64,000 nt of DNA from Desulfosarcina alkanivorans (GTDB lineage Bacteria > Desulfobacterota > Desulfobacteria > Desulfobacterales > Desulfosarcinaceae): contig NZ_AP021874.1 of NCBI RefSeq assembly GCF_009688945.1, forward strand, positions 5,022,001 to 5,086,000. The letters are read 5' to 3'. The position numbers were made by a program, and so were the translations under genes. The notes below the pieces were generated by a model that was not told the DNA's origin, searched no databases, and saw nothing but the letters and a program-made list of their open reading frames with translations. Shown here piece by piece: positions 15,827 to 25,060 of the stretch (the stretch's first letter is position 1; every line of letters starts with the position of its first letter).

Positions 15827-16422
15827 AACCGGAAGCAATACCCTATTGGCCCTCATCGACCCGGATGTTTCAGGTCCTGCCGACAGGGACGGTTGCCAAA
15901 GCCATGAAGCCAACGCGCGTGCGCTACAAAAAAAAACCTCCCGTGTTTACGGGCCCCAGGGAACGACTCAGCCAGATGCTGGTGCGCATGCGCCAACTGG
16001 AGGGCAATCCCCATTATATTGCCCTGGGCATGGCGGTCGGTATCTTTGTGTCCATTACGCCCATCATTCCGCTACAGACCCTGGTTGCCATCGTTCTGGC
16101 ATTTATGGTTCGGGGAAGCAAATCGGCAGCGGCGCTGGGGACCTGGCTGAGCAATCCCCTGACCATTCCGCTGGTCTATTTTGCCAATTACAAGCTGGGG
16201 TGCTTTTTGCTGGGTTACCAGAAGAAGCTGGACAGCATTGCCTTTGACTCCTTTTCCCAATTGATGGAACTGGGCCTTGAAGTGACCTGGGCCATGATTG
16301 TCGGCGGGTTGGTCATCGGCGCCGTTCTGGGCGTGGTGGCCTATTTCGTTACCTTTCGCGTATTTGCGACCATCCGCCGCCGGTCCCGTCAGGCCCAGGC
16401 CGATCCGGAGGCGCGGTCATGA
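15823..16422 (+). CDS. DUF2062 membrane protein
   Basis: The 199-residue protein has a basic N-terminus followed by the DUF2062 core (ALGMAVGIFVSITPIIPLQT and TWLSNPLTIPLVYFANYKLG) with three or four hydrophobic segments. The function of the family is not established. ATG 15823 overlaps smpB, although ATG 15904 (MKPTRVRYKKK) is also possible. The end overlaps rsmA by four bases, making a tight smpB-DUF2062-rsmA unit. Confidence 0.85.
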   Translation: MKPEAIPYWPSSTRMFQVLPTGTVAKAMKPTRVRYKKKPPVFTGPRERLSQMLVRMRQLEGNPHYIALGMAVGIFVSITPIIPLQTLVAIVLAFMVRGSKSAAALGTWLSNPLTIPLVYFANYKLGCFLLGYQKKLDSIAFDSFSQLMELGLEVTWAMIVGGLVIGAVLGVVAYFVTFRVFATIRRRSRQAQADPEARS

Positions 16423-17285
16423 CATCCCCGCGGGCCCTGCTCACTGCCTGGAACATCCGGGCGAAGAAGCAGCTCGGCCAGAATTTTCTCAACGACCCCA
16501 ACATGGCCCGTGCCATCGTGGACAAAGCCGGCATTGACGACGATGATGTGGTGCTGGAGATCGGACCCGGCCTGGGGGCCATCACCGTTCCCGCCGCCGC
16601 TGCCGCCCGCCGGGTCATCGCCGTGGACAAGGACGGCCGTATCACCGGGCTGCTGGCAACGGAGCTGCTGGCCGCCGGCATCGACAACGTCGATGTCCGG
16701 GAAGCGGACATCCTCCGGGTCGACCTGGCGTCGATATCCGATGAGGCCGGACAGCCGCTGGTGGTATTGGGCAACCTGCCCTACAATATTTCATCCCAGG
16801 TGATCGTCCAGTTGATCCATGCCCGAAGCGGGATTGACCGGGCAGTGCTCATGCTTCAGAGGGAAATGGCCCAGCGCATCTGTGCCGGCCCCGGCTCTAA
16901 AGAATACGGCCGGTTGTCCGTCATGCTGGGCTATTGTGCGCAGCCCCGGATGCTGATGCAGGTGCGCGCGTCCCTGTTTTTTCCGGCGCCCAAGGTGGAC
17001 TCCACGGTGGTGGGCATCCGGTTTGCCGATCCGCCGGTCTTTCCGGCCCATGATGAACGCCTGCTTTTTCGCGTGGTCAAGGCCGCATTCGGCAAGCGTC
17101 GCAAAACCCTGCGCAACGCGTTGTCCCAGAGTGACCTTGATCTCGACCCGCCTACCTGCGAACGCCTGCTGGAATCGGCCCGAATCGATCCCATGCGGCG
17201 GGCGGAGAGCCTTTCCGTATCTGGCTTCGTCCGCTTGAGCAACATCATCGGCACCCATCGGCAATCGCTTGAGACATGCGGTTGA
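16419..17285 (+). CDS. rsmA: 16S rRNA (adenine1518/1519-N6) dimethyltransferase
   Basis: The 288-residue methyltransferase dimethylates two adjacent adenines near the 3' end of 16S rRNA. The family start KKQLGQNFLNDPNMARAIVD, the SAM motif LEIGPGLGAIT, and the catalytic motif NLPYNISSQVI are intact. KAAFGKRRKTLRNAL marks the C-terminal domain. The start overlaps the DUF2062 stop by four bases, and the gene is convergent with trmO. Confidence 0.95.
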   Translation: MTSPRALLTAWNIRAKKQLGQNFLNDPNMARAIVDKAGIDDDDVVLEIGPGLGAITVPAAAAARRVIAVDKDGRITGLLATELLAAGIDNVDVREADILRVDLASISDEAGQPLVVLGNLPYNISSQVIVQLIHARSGIDRAVLMLQREMAQRICAGPGSKEYGRLSVMLGYCAQPRMLMQVRASLFFPAPKVDSTVVGIRFADPPVFPAHDERLLFRVVKAAFGKRRKTLRNALSQSDLDLDPPTCERLLESARIDPMRRAESLSVSGFVRLSNIIGTHRQSLETCG

Positions 17286-17360
17286 CAAGAGAAGAGTGCC
17301 CCCGTTTCAGCTGACAACGCCCCCCGGCTTTCGCGCCTCTGAAAAAAACGACGGGCCGAT

Positions 17361-18098
17361 TCACACGCCTTCCGGGAGCGCCGGCGGGTCGGCGGGGACC
17401 TCGATGGTATGGACGACGATGGTGTCCTGCCGATGCGTCCAGCGCACATTGACCCCATGCAACCGCACGCCGAACTCCGTTCTGGCGTGCCCGTCCATAT
17501 AAGCGGGCCTGGGATCGGCGCCGAGCACCTGGTTTAACAGATCAACGAATCCCGGATACGTGCTTTCCAAAAGGGCGCAGGCCTGACGGGCACGGTCCGT
17601 ATATTCAATGGACGGCCATGGTCGGGGGGGGGCGGCCGCAAACCCGCCGGTTGCCTCCGGGATGATGTCTGAATAGGGCAGGTACGGCTTGACATCCAGC
17701 ACGGGGGTTCGGTCCAGCAGGTCGATGCCGGATAATTCCAGCAGCAGCCGGCCCTGGTGCCGGTGTATCTCTTCCAAAACGACGGCGGACATACCGATGG
17801 GATTGGGTCTGAACCCGGACCGGGTGGCAAAGACGCCGGTTCGCCGGTTGCCTCCCAGACGGGGCGGCCGGACCGTGGGGCGCCAGCAGCCTTTGGGGAT
17901 GCCGTGGAAGACGAAAACGAGCCAGAGGTGGGAGAATGCCTCCAGGCCGCCGAAAGCTTCATCCTGGTCATACGGCGGGAAAATTTCCATCGTGGCCCGG
18001 GCGGCCGGTGCCAGCCGCGGTTGCCGGGGAATACCGAATTTTTCGGAAAAACATGACCGCACCATGCCGATGGGGTTGAAGACGAAGGTATCATTCAT
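17361..18098 (-). CDS. trmO: tRNA (N6-threonylcarbamoyladenosine37-N6)-methyltransferase, TrmO/TsaA type
   Basis: The protein carries the TrmO/YaeB landmarks GIPRQPRLAPAARATMEI, HLWLVFVFH and RTGVFATRSGFRPNPIGMSA, and a C-terminal domain with the family's VDLLNQVLGADPRPAY. TrmO uses SAM to methylate t6A37 in some threonine tRNAs. ATG 18098 (MNDTFVFNPIG) is preferred as GGGAG lies before it; a start at 18128 would add ten residues. It is convergent with rsmA. Confidence 0.9.
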   Translation of the reverse strand: MNDTFVFNPIGMVRSCFSEKFGIPRQPRLAPAARATMEIFPPYDQDEAFGGLEAFSHLWLVFVFHGIPKGCWRPTVRPPRLGGNRRTGVFATRSGFRPNPIGMSAVVLEEIHRHQGRLLLELSGIDLLDRTPVLDVKPYLPYSDIIPEATGGFAAAPPRPWPSIEYTDRARQACALLESTYPGFVDLLNQVLGADPRPAYMDGHARTEFGVRLHGVNVRWTHRQDTIVVHTIEVPADPPALPEGV

Positions 18099-18291
18099 GC
18101 AAGCGCTCCCGTGATGCCATTTACTCAAGGAATGGTTTAGATTCGACAGTCAATCCTAACACAGGCCCCGGACCCTGAACAACAGGGGCGCCATGCCCAT
18201 ATTTATCCTTGACAGGGCACCGGCCCTCCTTCAGAATTTGGTCCGGCAGCCATCGACTAATTTCTCAATCATCAGATGAGACGGGGAGGAG

Positions 18292-18951
18292 ATGATGTTC
18301 AATCCTGAAAAACTTCTTGGCGGACTGCTCCGCAGCAGTTCCCGGGGCGGTCGGGGCGGGTTGGGCGGTCTGGTTTCAGGCGGCGTTGCGCTGGGAGCTC
18401 TGGGTGTGGCCATGGAGGCCGTCGAGCATTTCATGAATAAACCCCGGAGCGCGGGCCCACCACCGCCGGCGCCCGGGCCGCCATCATCCATTCCAGGCTC
18501 CGTACCCCCTCCCCCGCCGGTCAGGGGCGGGGCTGCGGCTGCGCCCCCGCCACCCCCGCCGATGCCGGGCAGTGCGTCGCCGGTGGCATCCGGACCTGCC
18601 GGCAGCCAGGACGCCGTGCTTCTCATCCGGGCAATGATTGCGGCGGCCAATGCCGATGGCGTCATCGACGAGGCGGAGCGCAGCAACATCCTGAAAAGAC
18701 TGCAGGCCGTTGACCTGTCCCCGGAAGAGCACGGCTTTATCGTTCGGGAACTGCTCTCTCCGGCCGACCTGGACACCATCGTTGACGGCGTCAAAACTCC
18801 GGAACTGGCCCGGCAGGTGTATGCGGCCTCCTTGATGGCCATCGATGTGGACACGGAAAGAGAGCGCCGGTATATGACATCCCTGGCCGGTCGGCTGGGA
18901 CTGGACGGATCGACGGTCGAGCAGATCCATCGCAGCCTGGAACCGGCATGA
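18292..18951 (+). CDS. DUF533/TerB-like protein (YebE type)
   Basis: The 219-residue protein has a glycine-rich N-terminus (GLVSGGVALGALGVAME, possibly membrane-associated), a proline-rich linker (about 50-100) and a C-terminal TerB-like helical domain (LIRAMIAAANADGVIDEAER). This is the arrangement of DUF533 proteins such as E. coli YebE, of unknown function. Two adjacent ATG codons (18292, 18295) follow a GGGGAGGAG site that almost touches them. The next gene begins about 200 bases downstream. Confidence 0.8.
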   Translation: MMFNPEKLLGGLLRSSSRGGRGGLGGLVSGGVALGALGVAMEAVEHFMNKPRSAGPPPPAPGPPSSIPGSVPPPPPVRGGAAAAPPPPPPMPGSASPVASGPAGSQDAVLLIRAMIAAANADGVIDEAERSNILKRLQAVDLSPEEHGFIVRELLSPADLDTIVDGVKTPELARQVYAASLMAIDVDTERERRYMTSLAGRLGLDGSTVEQIHRSLEPA

Positions 18952-19150
18952 TGGCAGCCAATAAGGGTTCAATGGGTTGAGGGGGCGAGAGACGATCAGG
19001 AAACCTGTCGTTTTATTGATCGACATCGAACAGCGAATCCCGCCTCTGACATTCGTGGAGGGATGCCGGACATTCCGGGCTCCGCCATTTTCTGGTCCTC
19101 TTGATCCCGATAGTTCTCGAATCCTTTTTAGAAAACAGGGGGAAATCTAA

Positions 19151-20155
19151 ATGACCCAATGGTATCTGAGTTTTGACGGCAATCAGGCGGGGCCCATGGA
19201 TTTGTCCACGGCCATCGCCCAGGCCCGGCAGAATCCGGGGGGCTTTGCCTGGCGGGAGGGGTTTGCCGAATGGCAGCCCATTGCCAGCATCGCCGAACTC
19301 AACCCGGCGGCCGGTGCTCCGGTGCCCACCCCGCCGCCGGCTGTTGCTTCCGGCGCCGGTGCGGACGAAATCGACTTTAAAGTCTTCGGCGCCGAGATGC
19401 AGTTCGTAGAAGTCGAGCTGGACCCCGGCGAGAGTGCCGTGGCCGAAGCAGGCGCCATGATGTACAAGGACAGCGCCGTCGACATGCAGACGGTTTTCGG
19501 TGACGGCGCCGCGCCTTCCGGCGGCGGGTTCATGGACAAGCTCATGGGCGCGGGAAAACGACTGCTCACCGGTGAAGGCCTCTTCATGACCGTGTTCACC
19601 CACACGGGCCAGGGCAAAGCCCACGTGGCCTTCGGCGCCCCCTATCCGGGCAATATCATCCCCGTGCCCCTGCCCAGCGTCGGTGGCTGCCTGATCTGTC
19701 AGAAGGACAGTTTCCTGTGTGCCGCGAAAGGGGTTTCCATCGGCATTCACATGCAGAAAAAAATCCTCACCGGCCTGTTCGGCGGCGAGGGTTTTATCAT
19801 GCAGAAACTGGAAGGGGACGGTATGGTCTTCGTCCACGCCGGCGGTACGGTGGTGGAACGCGAACTGGCACCCGGCGAAGTGCTGGATGTGGATACCGGC
19901 TGCATCGTGGCCCTGGAGAAGAACGTCAATTTTGACATCCGTCAGGCGGGCAACATCAAAACCGCCATGTTCGGCGGCGAGGGCCTCTTTTTTGCCACCC
20001 TGCACGGGCCGGGCAAGATATGGCTCCAGTCACTGCCCTTTTCGCGACTGGCCGGCCGCATGCTCCAGGCCGCTCCCCAGCGCGGCGGCAGCCGGGGGGA
20101 AGGCTCAATCCTGGGGTCCCTCGGCGGTCTTCTCGACGGTGACAACCGGTTTTAA
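19151..20155 (+). CDS. GYF_2-AIM24 (TIGR00266-like) fusion protein
   Basis: Residues 1-50 form a GYF_2-type domain (WYLSFDGNQAGPMDLSTA, with WREGFAEWQPIASI), a putative peptide-binding module. A Pro/Ala linker leads into an AIM24/TIGR00266 beta-barrel domain from about residue 75 (FKVFGAEMQFVEVELDPGES) with its glycine-rich repeats. The domain's function is unknown. GGGGGAAAT precedes ATG 19151. A strong terminator follows at 20184. Confidence 0.85.
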   Translation: MTQWYLSFDGNQAGPMDLSTAIAQARQNPGGFAWREGFAEWQPIASIAELNPAAGAPVPTPPPAVASGAGADEIDFKVFGAEMQFVEVELDPGESAVAEAGAMMYKDSAVDMQTVFGDGAAPSGGGFMDKLMGAGKRLLTGEGLFMTVFTHTGQGKAHVAFGAPYPGNIIPVPLPSVGGCLICQKDSFLCAAKGVSIGIHMQKKILTGLFGGEGFIMQKLEGDGMVFVHAGGTVVERELAPGEVLDVDTGCIVALEKNVNFDIRQAGNIKTAMFGGEGLFFATLHGPGKIWLQSLPFSRLAGRMLQAAPQRGGSRGEGSILGSLGGLLDGDNRF

Positions 20156-20183
20156 TCTCCCTGTATCGACGTGTTGGTGTGCT

Positions 20184-20227
20184 GACGGCCGTTCTCCGGA
20201 GCGGGTGGCCGGCCGTCTGGCTTTTTT
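20184..20227 (+). terminator. Rho-independent terminator after the AIM24 gene
   Basis: GACGGCCG (20184-20191) pairs with CGGCCGTC (20210-20217), followed by TGGC and six T. It is correctly placed to end transcription before the convergent repeat-protein gene. Confidence 0.75.
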
Positions 20228-20254
20228 CCCCGGATGGCAGGGCGCCGGGCCGTG

Positions 20255-22042
20255 CTATGGCGCCAACAGTTCCCCAAAGTGAAAGGCGGACAGAAAACAA
20301 ATGCTGCTGTCAAACTTGCTGTCCGACGGCGGCTCATCCGGCTCCGTGGGTGGTGTTCCCAGCTCCTCGGAAACGTTCAGGTAGATGTGGTTTTCAGAAC
20401 CTCTGCTCTGGTAATAGGTGATGTAGACCTCATCCGAGTGACTGGCCGCCAGCCGGGGAAGCAGCGCGTTCCCGCCCGTCCCGGCATCGATGGGGGTGGC
20501 GTCGGTGAAGGTGGCGGTCCACCTCTCCGCATCCTGATTCCAGATTCCCACCAGGGGCGATGACGGGGCGGAGGTGTCATCATATCGGCTCATGTATACC
20601 CGGTCAGCCGTCCCGTCATTTTGATTGAAGGCAATATAGACCCTGTCCTGGCTGTCGACGGTCATCTCCGGTGAGCGGGCGTCCCTGCCGGTGGCCGCGT
20701 CTATGGGGTGCCCCTCGGCCGGCGTGGCGGTCCACCCTGGCGCGTCGGCGTCCCAGATCTGCATATTGCCGCCATTCCAGCGGCTCAGGTGAATGCGGTT
20801 GCGGCCATCGACCAACTGGCCAAAGGCAACGTAGATGTTGTTTCTGGAATCGACGGCCACCCGGGGGACATCGGCCTGTGCGTCACCCGTGTCGATGGGC
20901 CGCGCCTGTTCAAAACGGGTGGTCCAGGGGGCGCCCCATATCTGAACCTCGGTGCCATCGTACCGGGTGAGGAAAACCCGGTCGGTCGCCGTATCCTCCT
21001 GTGCATAAGCGATGTAAATCGCGTCGTTGGCATCGACTGCCAGGTCGGGTCCCAGGGCATCGCCCGACGCACCGGACAGGCCGACGGGATCCCCGTTGGA
21101 AAGTGTCGTTGTCCATCCGGCGGGGAAATCGGTGTTCCAGATTTGTACCCCGCCGGTGACGCTGAAACGACTCAGGTAGACATTATAAAAGGCCCCGTCG
21201 TTCTGGCGATAAGCCACATAAACGTTGTCCAGAAAATCGATGGCCAGGCGCGGGTTGTCCGCTTCCCTGGCCAGTGTGGTGTCGATGGGGTCCCCATTGG
21301 CAAAATTAAGGGTCCAGCCGCTGGTGTCGACATCCCAGATGCGGACATCGGCAGAATTGAAGCGGCTGAGATAGATATGGCTGGCCAACCCGCTGTCCTG
21401 GTGGAAGGCGATGTAACCCTGATCGTTTGAATCGATGGCCAGTTGGGGCATCCGGGCGGATCTGCCGGTATTGGCATCGATGGGGCTGCCCGCGCTCAGG
21501 TTGGTCGTCCACACCCCCAGACCGGCGTAAATCTGCACATCGGTTCCGTCATAGCGGCTCAGGTAAATGTGATCGCGAATGCCGTCACTCTGGGCAAAAA
21601 CCACGTAAACCCGGTTTCGCGAGTCGATGGCCAGTTGCGGGCTGTGCGCTGAACGCCCGGCAATACCGGTATCGATGGGGTCGCCATCGGTCAGGGTGGT
21701 GGTCCATGTCCGGGTCTCACGGTCCCATATTCCGACCTGCCCGGAGGGTTCGTACCGGCTCAGATAGATGCGGCCGATGCCGGTGTCTGCAGTGTCCTCC
21801 TGATTGAATACCACGTAGGTCATGCCGCCGGCGTCGATGGCCACGCGGGGGGTGACGGCGTCTTCCGCAAGGGTCGTGTCGATAGGGCTCCCGTCGGTGA
21901 GGGTGGTGGTCCACGCCAGGTCCGAGCTGTCCCAGATCCATACCAACCCATGTGCGGGCCGGATCGATGCGAAAACGAACAGCAGGGCCAGCATCCCGGC
22001 GACATTCCCAAACAGGCCATATCCACTTCCGCCCGTTCTCAT
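20255..22042 (-). CDS. Exported eight-repeat beta-propeller-like protein
   Basis: ATG 22042 is preferred because AAGGAGGGG precedes it; it gives 595 residues starting with a signal peptide (LLFVFASIRPAHG). Eight tandem repeats of about 62-71 residues follow, each with IWD...W-T, PID, LAIDS...VYVAF-Q and IYLSRYDG elements. The number and pattern suit an eight-bladed beta-propeller. The short tail is acidic and proline-rich (PPTEPDEPPSDSK) and ends SSICFLSAFHFGELLAP. I do not recognise the family and cannot name a ligand. The gene is preceded by a YheT-type hydrolase gene about 35 bases away on the same strand. Confidence 0.85.
   Translation of the reverse strand: MRTGGSGYGLFGNVAGMLALLFVFASIRPAHGLVWIWDSSDLAWTTTLTDGSPIDTTLAEDAVTPRVAIDAGGMTYVVFNQEDTADTGIGRIYLSRYEPSGQVGIWDRETRTWTTTLTDGDPIDTGIAGRSAHSPQLAIDSRNRVYVVFAQSDGIRDHIYLSRYDGTDVQIYAGLGVWTTNLSAGSPIDANTGRSARMPQLAIDSNDQGYIAFHQDSGLASHIYLSRFNSADVRIWDVDTSGWTLNFANGDPIDTTLAREADNPRLAIDFLDNVYVAYRQNDGAFYNVYLSRFSVTGGVQIWNTDFPAGWTTTLSNGDPVGLSGASGDALGPDLAVDANDAIYIAYAQEDTATDRVFLTRYDGTEVQIWGAPWTTRFEQARPIDTGDAQADVPRVAVDSRNNIYVAFGQLVDGRNRIHLSRWNGGNMQIWDADAPGWTATPAEGHPIDAATGRDARSPEMTVDSQDRVYIAFNQNDGTADRVYMSRYDDTSAPSSPLVGIWNQDAERWTATFTDATPIDAGTGGNALLPRLAASHSDEVYITYYQSRGSENHIYLNVSEELGTPPTEPDEPPSDSKFDSSICFLSAFHFGELLAP
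20371..21943 (-). repeat. Eight in-frame protein repeats (propeller blades)
   Basis: The coding region from residue 34 to about 557 is made of eight repeats. Each has a Trp-Thr pair (WTTTL), PID, an Asp-Ser turn (AIDSRNRVYV) and the strand YLSRY. Unit length varies from about 62 to 71 residues, so these are old, diverged repeats rather than fresh DNA duplications. Confidence 0.8.
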
Positions 22043-22076
22043 TTTTCCCCTCCTTGAGATGGCAGCCCCCAACCCC

Positions 22077-23057
22077 TCAATCGCTGGGCGAAGCGTTTTC
22101 AAAAGTGTCAACCATCACCCGTTCATACCACCCGTTAAGGCGCCATCCTTCCAGAAAACCGTTATGTCCGCCATAGGGCTGAACGATCAGCCGGGTCGAC
22201 TCGCTGGTGTGCAGGTCGTAAAAATCGGCCACGGGAATGATGGGGTCGTCCCTGGCGGTGATGATCGTGGTGGGAAGGGTGATATCCCGGAGGTCATTGT
22301 TGGTGAGGGTATATCCCCGGAAATAGGTGCCGGCGCTGTCGTAGTCGCTGTACCGTGCCAGGAGCCGTTCGGTCATCTCCCGGATATTGTCCACATCCAT
22401 CAGGGCGGAAAAATCATAGCGGCCCGGGAAAAGTTGCTGCTTGACCGCCAGGGACCGGCGCCACTTTTTAAGAAAGTATTTCAGGATCAGCAGGCTGTCG
22501 TCGATTCGGTCGGTGGCCTTGTCCGGGTCCAGGACCGGACTGATGCTGACCACCTGCTTCAGACCGTTGATGGGCTGTGCGGCGCATTGGCGTGCGATCC
22601 GCAGGGCGAAGTTGCCCCCCAGGGAAAATCCGGCAAGAAAAACCGGGTTGGGGTGTTCGGCGTCGGCGATCTGGCGGACGGCATCGACCACTTCGTCCAG
22701 CAGCACGGCATAGAAAATTCCGGTATTCAGGTGGTGGCTGGGGCCGTGGTCACGGAGGTTGAGGCGGAATACATCAAATCCGTGGCTGAACAGAAAGCGG
22801 CCCGTGGTGCGGATATACGTGGATTCCGAGCTGCCCTCCCAACCGTGCAGCAGGATCACCAGGCCTTTCTGCCGGGGCCTGGCCTGGCGGCTCATGTAAC
22901 CCAGCAGGCGAACACCTTCAGCGGTGGTCAGGATGGTTTGCCGGGCAGCATCGACCATGGCGTTTCTGCCCAGGGCCCGCAGGCCGGCACTGGCCAGCAC
23001 GGTTTGAACACCGGCCGGTCGCAACCAAAAGGGTGGATTCAAACGCAAGGGGTCCAT
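22077..23057 (-). CDS. Alpha/beta hydrolase, YheT/EMB-1 family
   Basis: The 326-residue hydrolase has the oxyanion strand ILLHGWEGSSES, the nucleophile elbow GFSLGGNFAL (Ser), and the acid and His regions TARDDPIIPVADF and YGGHNGFLEG. These match the YheT-like (UPF0017) esterase family; the substrate is unknown. The start at 23057 has AAGG upstream. It lies immediately upstream of the propeller gene and is probably co-transcribed with it. Confidence 0.88.
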   Translation of the reverse strand: MDPLRLNPPFWLRPAGVQTVLASAGLRALGRNAMVDAARQTILTTAEGVRLLGYMSRQARPRQKGLVILLHGWEGSSESTYIRTTGRFLFSHGFDVFRLNLRDHGPSHHLNTGIFYAVLLDEVVDAVRQIADAEHPNPVFLAGFSLGGNFALRIARQCAAQPINGLKQVVSISPVLDPDKATDRIDDSLLILKYFLKKWRRSLAVKQQLFPGRYDFSALMDVDNIREMTERLLARYSDYDSAGTYFRGYTLTNNDLRDITLPTTIITARDDPIIPVADFYDLHTSESTRLIVQPYGGHNGFLEGWRLNGWYERVMVDTFENASPSD

Positions 23058-23282
23058 CGCTGGACCTTATCAAGGTTGAAAATTAAAGGTCAATACCCAT
23101 TGCGTTTCCCCGCAGCAACCGTCGGATAGAATGTCCGGACGGGCATTTCTATTGACAGAAACATGGTTTCCGGCGTAAAACCGGTTTCCGATGGCGACCG
23201 GAATGGTTTTCGGATCATTCCGGCCGGTTGTTGCCGTGACGGTCCGCAACCCTGACGCTATTTCCACCAAGGAGGAACGTAA

Positions 23283-24659
23283 ATGAAACCGAAGAGCATC
23301 ATCCTGACCAAAGATCAGATTCCGAGAAAGTGGTACAATATCCTGGCCGACATTAAAATGAACCCGCCCCTGGGACCGGATGGAAAGCCCATCAGCCCCG
23401 AAATGCTGGCGCCGGTGTTTCCCATGAACCTGATCGAACAGGAGGTCAGTTCGGATCGCTGGATCGATATTCCCGAGCCGGTGCTGGATGTGCTCGCCAT
23501 CTGGCGACCGGCACCCCTGACCCGGGCCACAGCCTTCGAGAAAGCCCTGGGTACGCCGGCCAAAATTTACTATAAAAACGAAGGCATGAGCCCGCCAGGC
23601 AGCCACAAGCCCAACACCGCCGTCCCCCAGGCGTATTACAACAAGGTTTTCGGCATCGAGAAGATCACCACCGAAACCGGGGCCGGCCAGTGGGGCAGCG
23701 CACTGTCTTTTGCCTGTGCCCAGTATGGCCTGACCTGCAAGGTGTACATGGTGCGCATCAGCTTCGACCAGAAACCCTACCGCAAGGCCATGATGGAAAC
23801 CTGGGGAGGCAAGTGCATCGCATCCCCCAGTCCGGAAACCAAGGCCGGCCGGGATGCCCTGGAAAGGGACCCGAACACGCCGGGGAGCCTGGGCATTGCC
23901 ATCTCCGAAGCCGTGGAGGCGGCGGTCAGCGACACGACCGGCAAGACCCGCTATTCCCTGGGCAGTGTGCTCAACCACGTGATGCTCCACCAGACGATCA
24001 TCGGTCTGGAGGCCCGAAAACAGTTTGAGATTGCCGGGGACTACCCCGATATCGTCATCGGCTGTGCCGGCGGCGGCAGCAATTTTGCCGGGCTGGCATT
24101 TCCCTTTGTCCAGGATAAAATCAACGGCAAAGCCATCGAGATATATCCGGTGGAGCCCAAGGCCTGTCCCTCCATGACCCGGGCACCCTTTGCATACGAC
24201 CACGGCGATACGGCCGGGTATACACCCCTGCTTCCCATGCACAGCCTGGGGCACAACTTCGTTCCGGCACCCATTCATGCCGGCGGTCTGCGCTACCACG
24301 GCATGGCGCCCACCGTCAGCCAGTTGATCAACGAAGGCCTGCTGACCCCCCAATCGGTGGGGCAGCTGGCTGCGTATGAAGCCGGTGTTCTGTGGGCCCG
24401 TACCGAGGGATTCATCCCCGCTCCGGAAACCACCAACGCCCTGGCCCAGGTGGTGAAAGAAGCCAAACAGGCCAAGGAAGAGGGCAAGGAAAAAACCATC
24501 GTCGTGTGCTTCAGCGGGCACGGCCTGCTGGACCTGGGCGCTTACGACAAATACCTGTCCGGTGAATTGTTCGACTACAGCCTGGACGATGCGGAGATCG
24601 AAAAATTTACGCAAGTCCTCGACAGTTATCCCAAACCCCAGGATTTGAAGAGCGTCTGA
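23283..24659 (+). CDS. trpB: Tryptophan synthase beta chain-like protein, TrpB2 type
   Basis: The 458-residue PLP enzyme joins indole and serine to make tryptophan. It has the PLP-lysine motif GSHKPNTAVPQAYYNK, the glycine-rich phosphate cup GCAGGGSNFAGL and the long TrpB2 (TIGR01415) N-terminus, which TrpB1 lacks. TrpB2 enzymes are often independent of TrpA and may serve in indole salvage. No trpA is adjacent. AAGGAGG precedes ATG 23283. The stop overlaps the ATG of the next gene by one base. Confidence 0.93.
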   Translation: MKPKSIILTKDQIPRKWYNILADIKMNPPLGPDGKPISPEMLAPVFPMNLIEQEVSSDRWIDIPEPVLDVLAIWRPAPLTRATAFEKALGTPAKIYYKNEGMSPPGSHKPNTAVPQAYYNKVFGIEKITTETGAGQWGSALSFACAQYGLTCKVYMVRISFDQKPYRKAMMETWGGKCIASPSPETKAGRDALERDPNTPGSLGIAISEAVEAAVSDTTGKTRYSLGSVLNHVMLHQTIIGLEARKQFEIAGDYPDIVIGCAGGGSNFAGLAFPFVQDKINGKAIEIYPVEPKACPSMTRAPFAYDHGDTAGYTPLLPMHSLGHNFVPAPIHAGGLRYHGMAPTVSQLINEGLLTPQSVGQLAAYEAGVLWARTEGFIPAPETTNALAQVVKEAKQAKEEGKEKTIVVCFSGHGLLDLGAYDKYLSGELFDYSLDDAEIEKFTQVLDSYPKPQDLKSV

Positions 24660-24922
24660 TGGATCCGGAACCTCTTGAACGCAGATGCCCCCGGCTGGGG
24701 GGTGATGTGGCCTTTGGGTACTGCAAGGTTTGCGGCAAGGGAAAAACACCCTGCTTCAAGGTGTTCGATTGCTGGTGGGAGCGGTTCGACGTGGTGGCAC
24801 ACATGCGCGCCTGCTTGTCGCCCGACGAATTCGATGCGCTCTGTGCCAGCCGTCCCCGGCCGAAAATGGCCAGTCTGCTGGAAGTGATCCGGCAGGCCCG
24901 GGAACGGGCGTCGCAGGGATGA
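24659..24922 (+). CDS. Small cysteine-rich protein coupled to trpB2
   Basis: The 87-residue protein has six or seven Cys, including RRCPRLGG, FGYCKVCGKGKTPC and KVFDCWWERFDV. It overlaps the trpB2 stop by one base (TGATG), so the two are translated together. The four N-terminal Cys would suit a zinc or iron-sulfur site. I do not recognise a functional family. The overlap with a PLP enzyme suggests a linked role but does not prove it. Confidence 0.75.
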   Translation: MDPEPLERRCPRLGGDVAFGYCKVCGKGKTPCFKVFDCWWERFDVVAHMRACLSPDEFDALCASRPRPKMASLLEVIRQARERASQG

Positions 24923-25060
24923 TACGAGCGCTCAACCCTTTCGACGGATAAGGGCACGCCACTATCCCAAAGGGACGAATTCTTTTTTCCAATTGCCGGG
25001 TGCTGCACGCGGATGCCAGAACTTCAGGTCGGGGACCGGGGCGACAGGGTTTAACCCAGC

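Noticed and set aside
23070..24749. 559-codon open frame on the minus strand opposite trpB2
   Set aside because: It is a shadow of trpB2, whose PLP motifs and ribosome site are clear.
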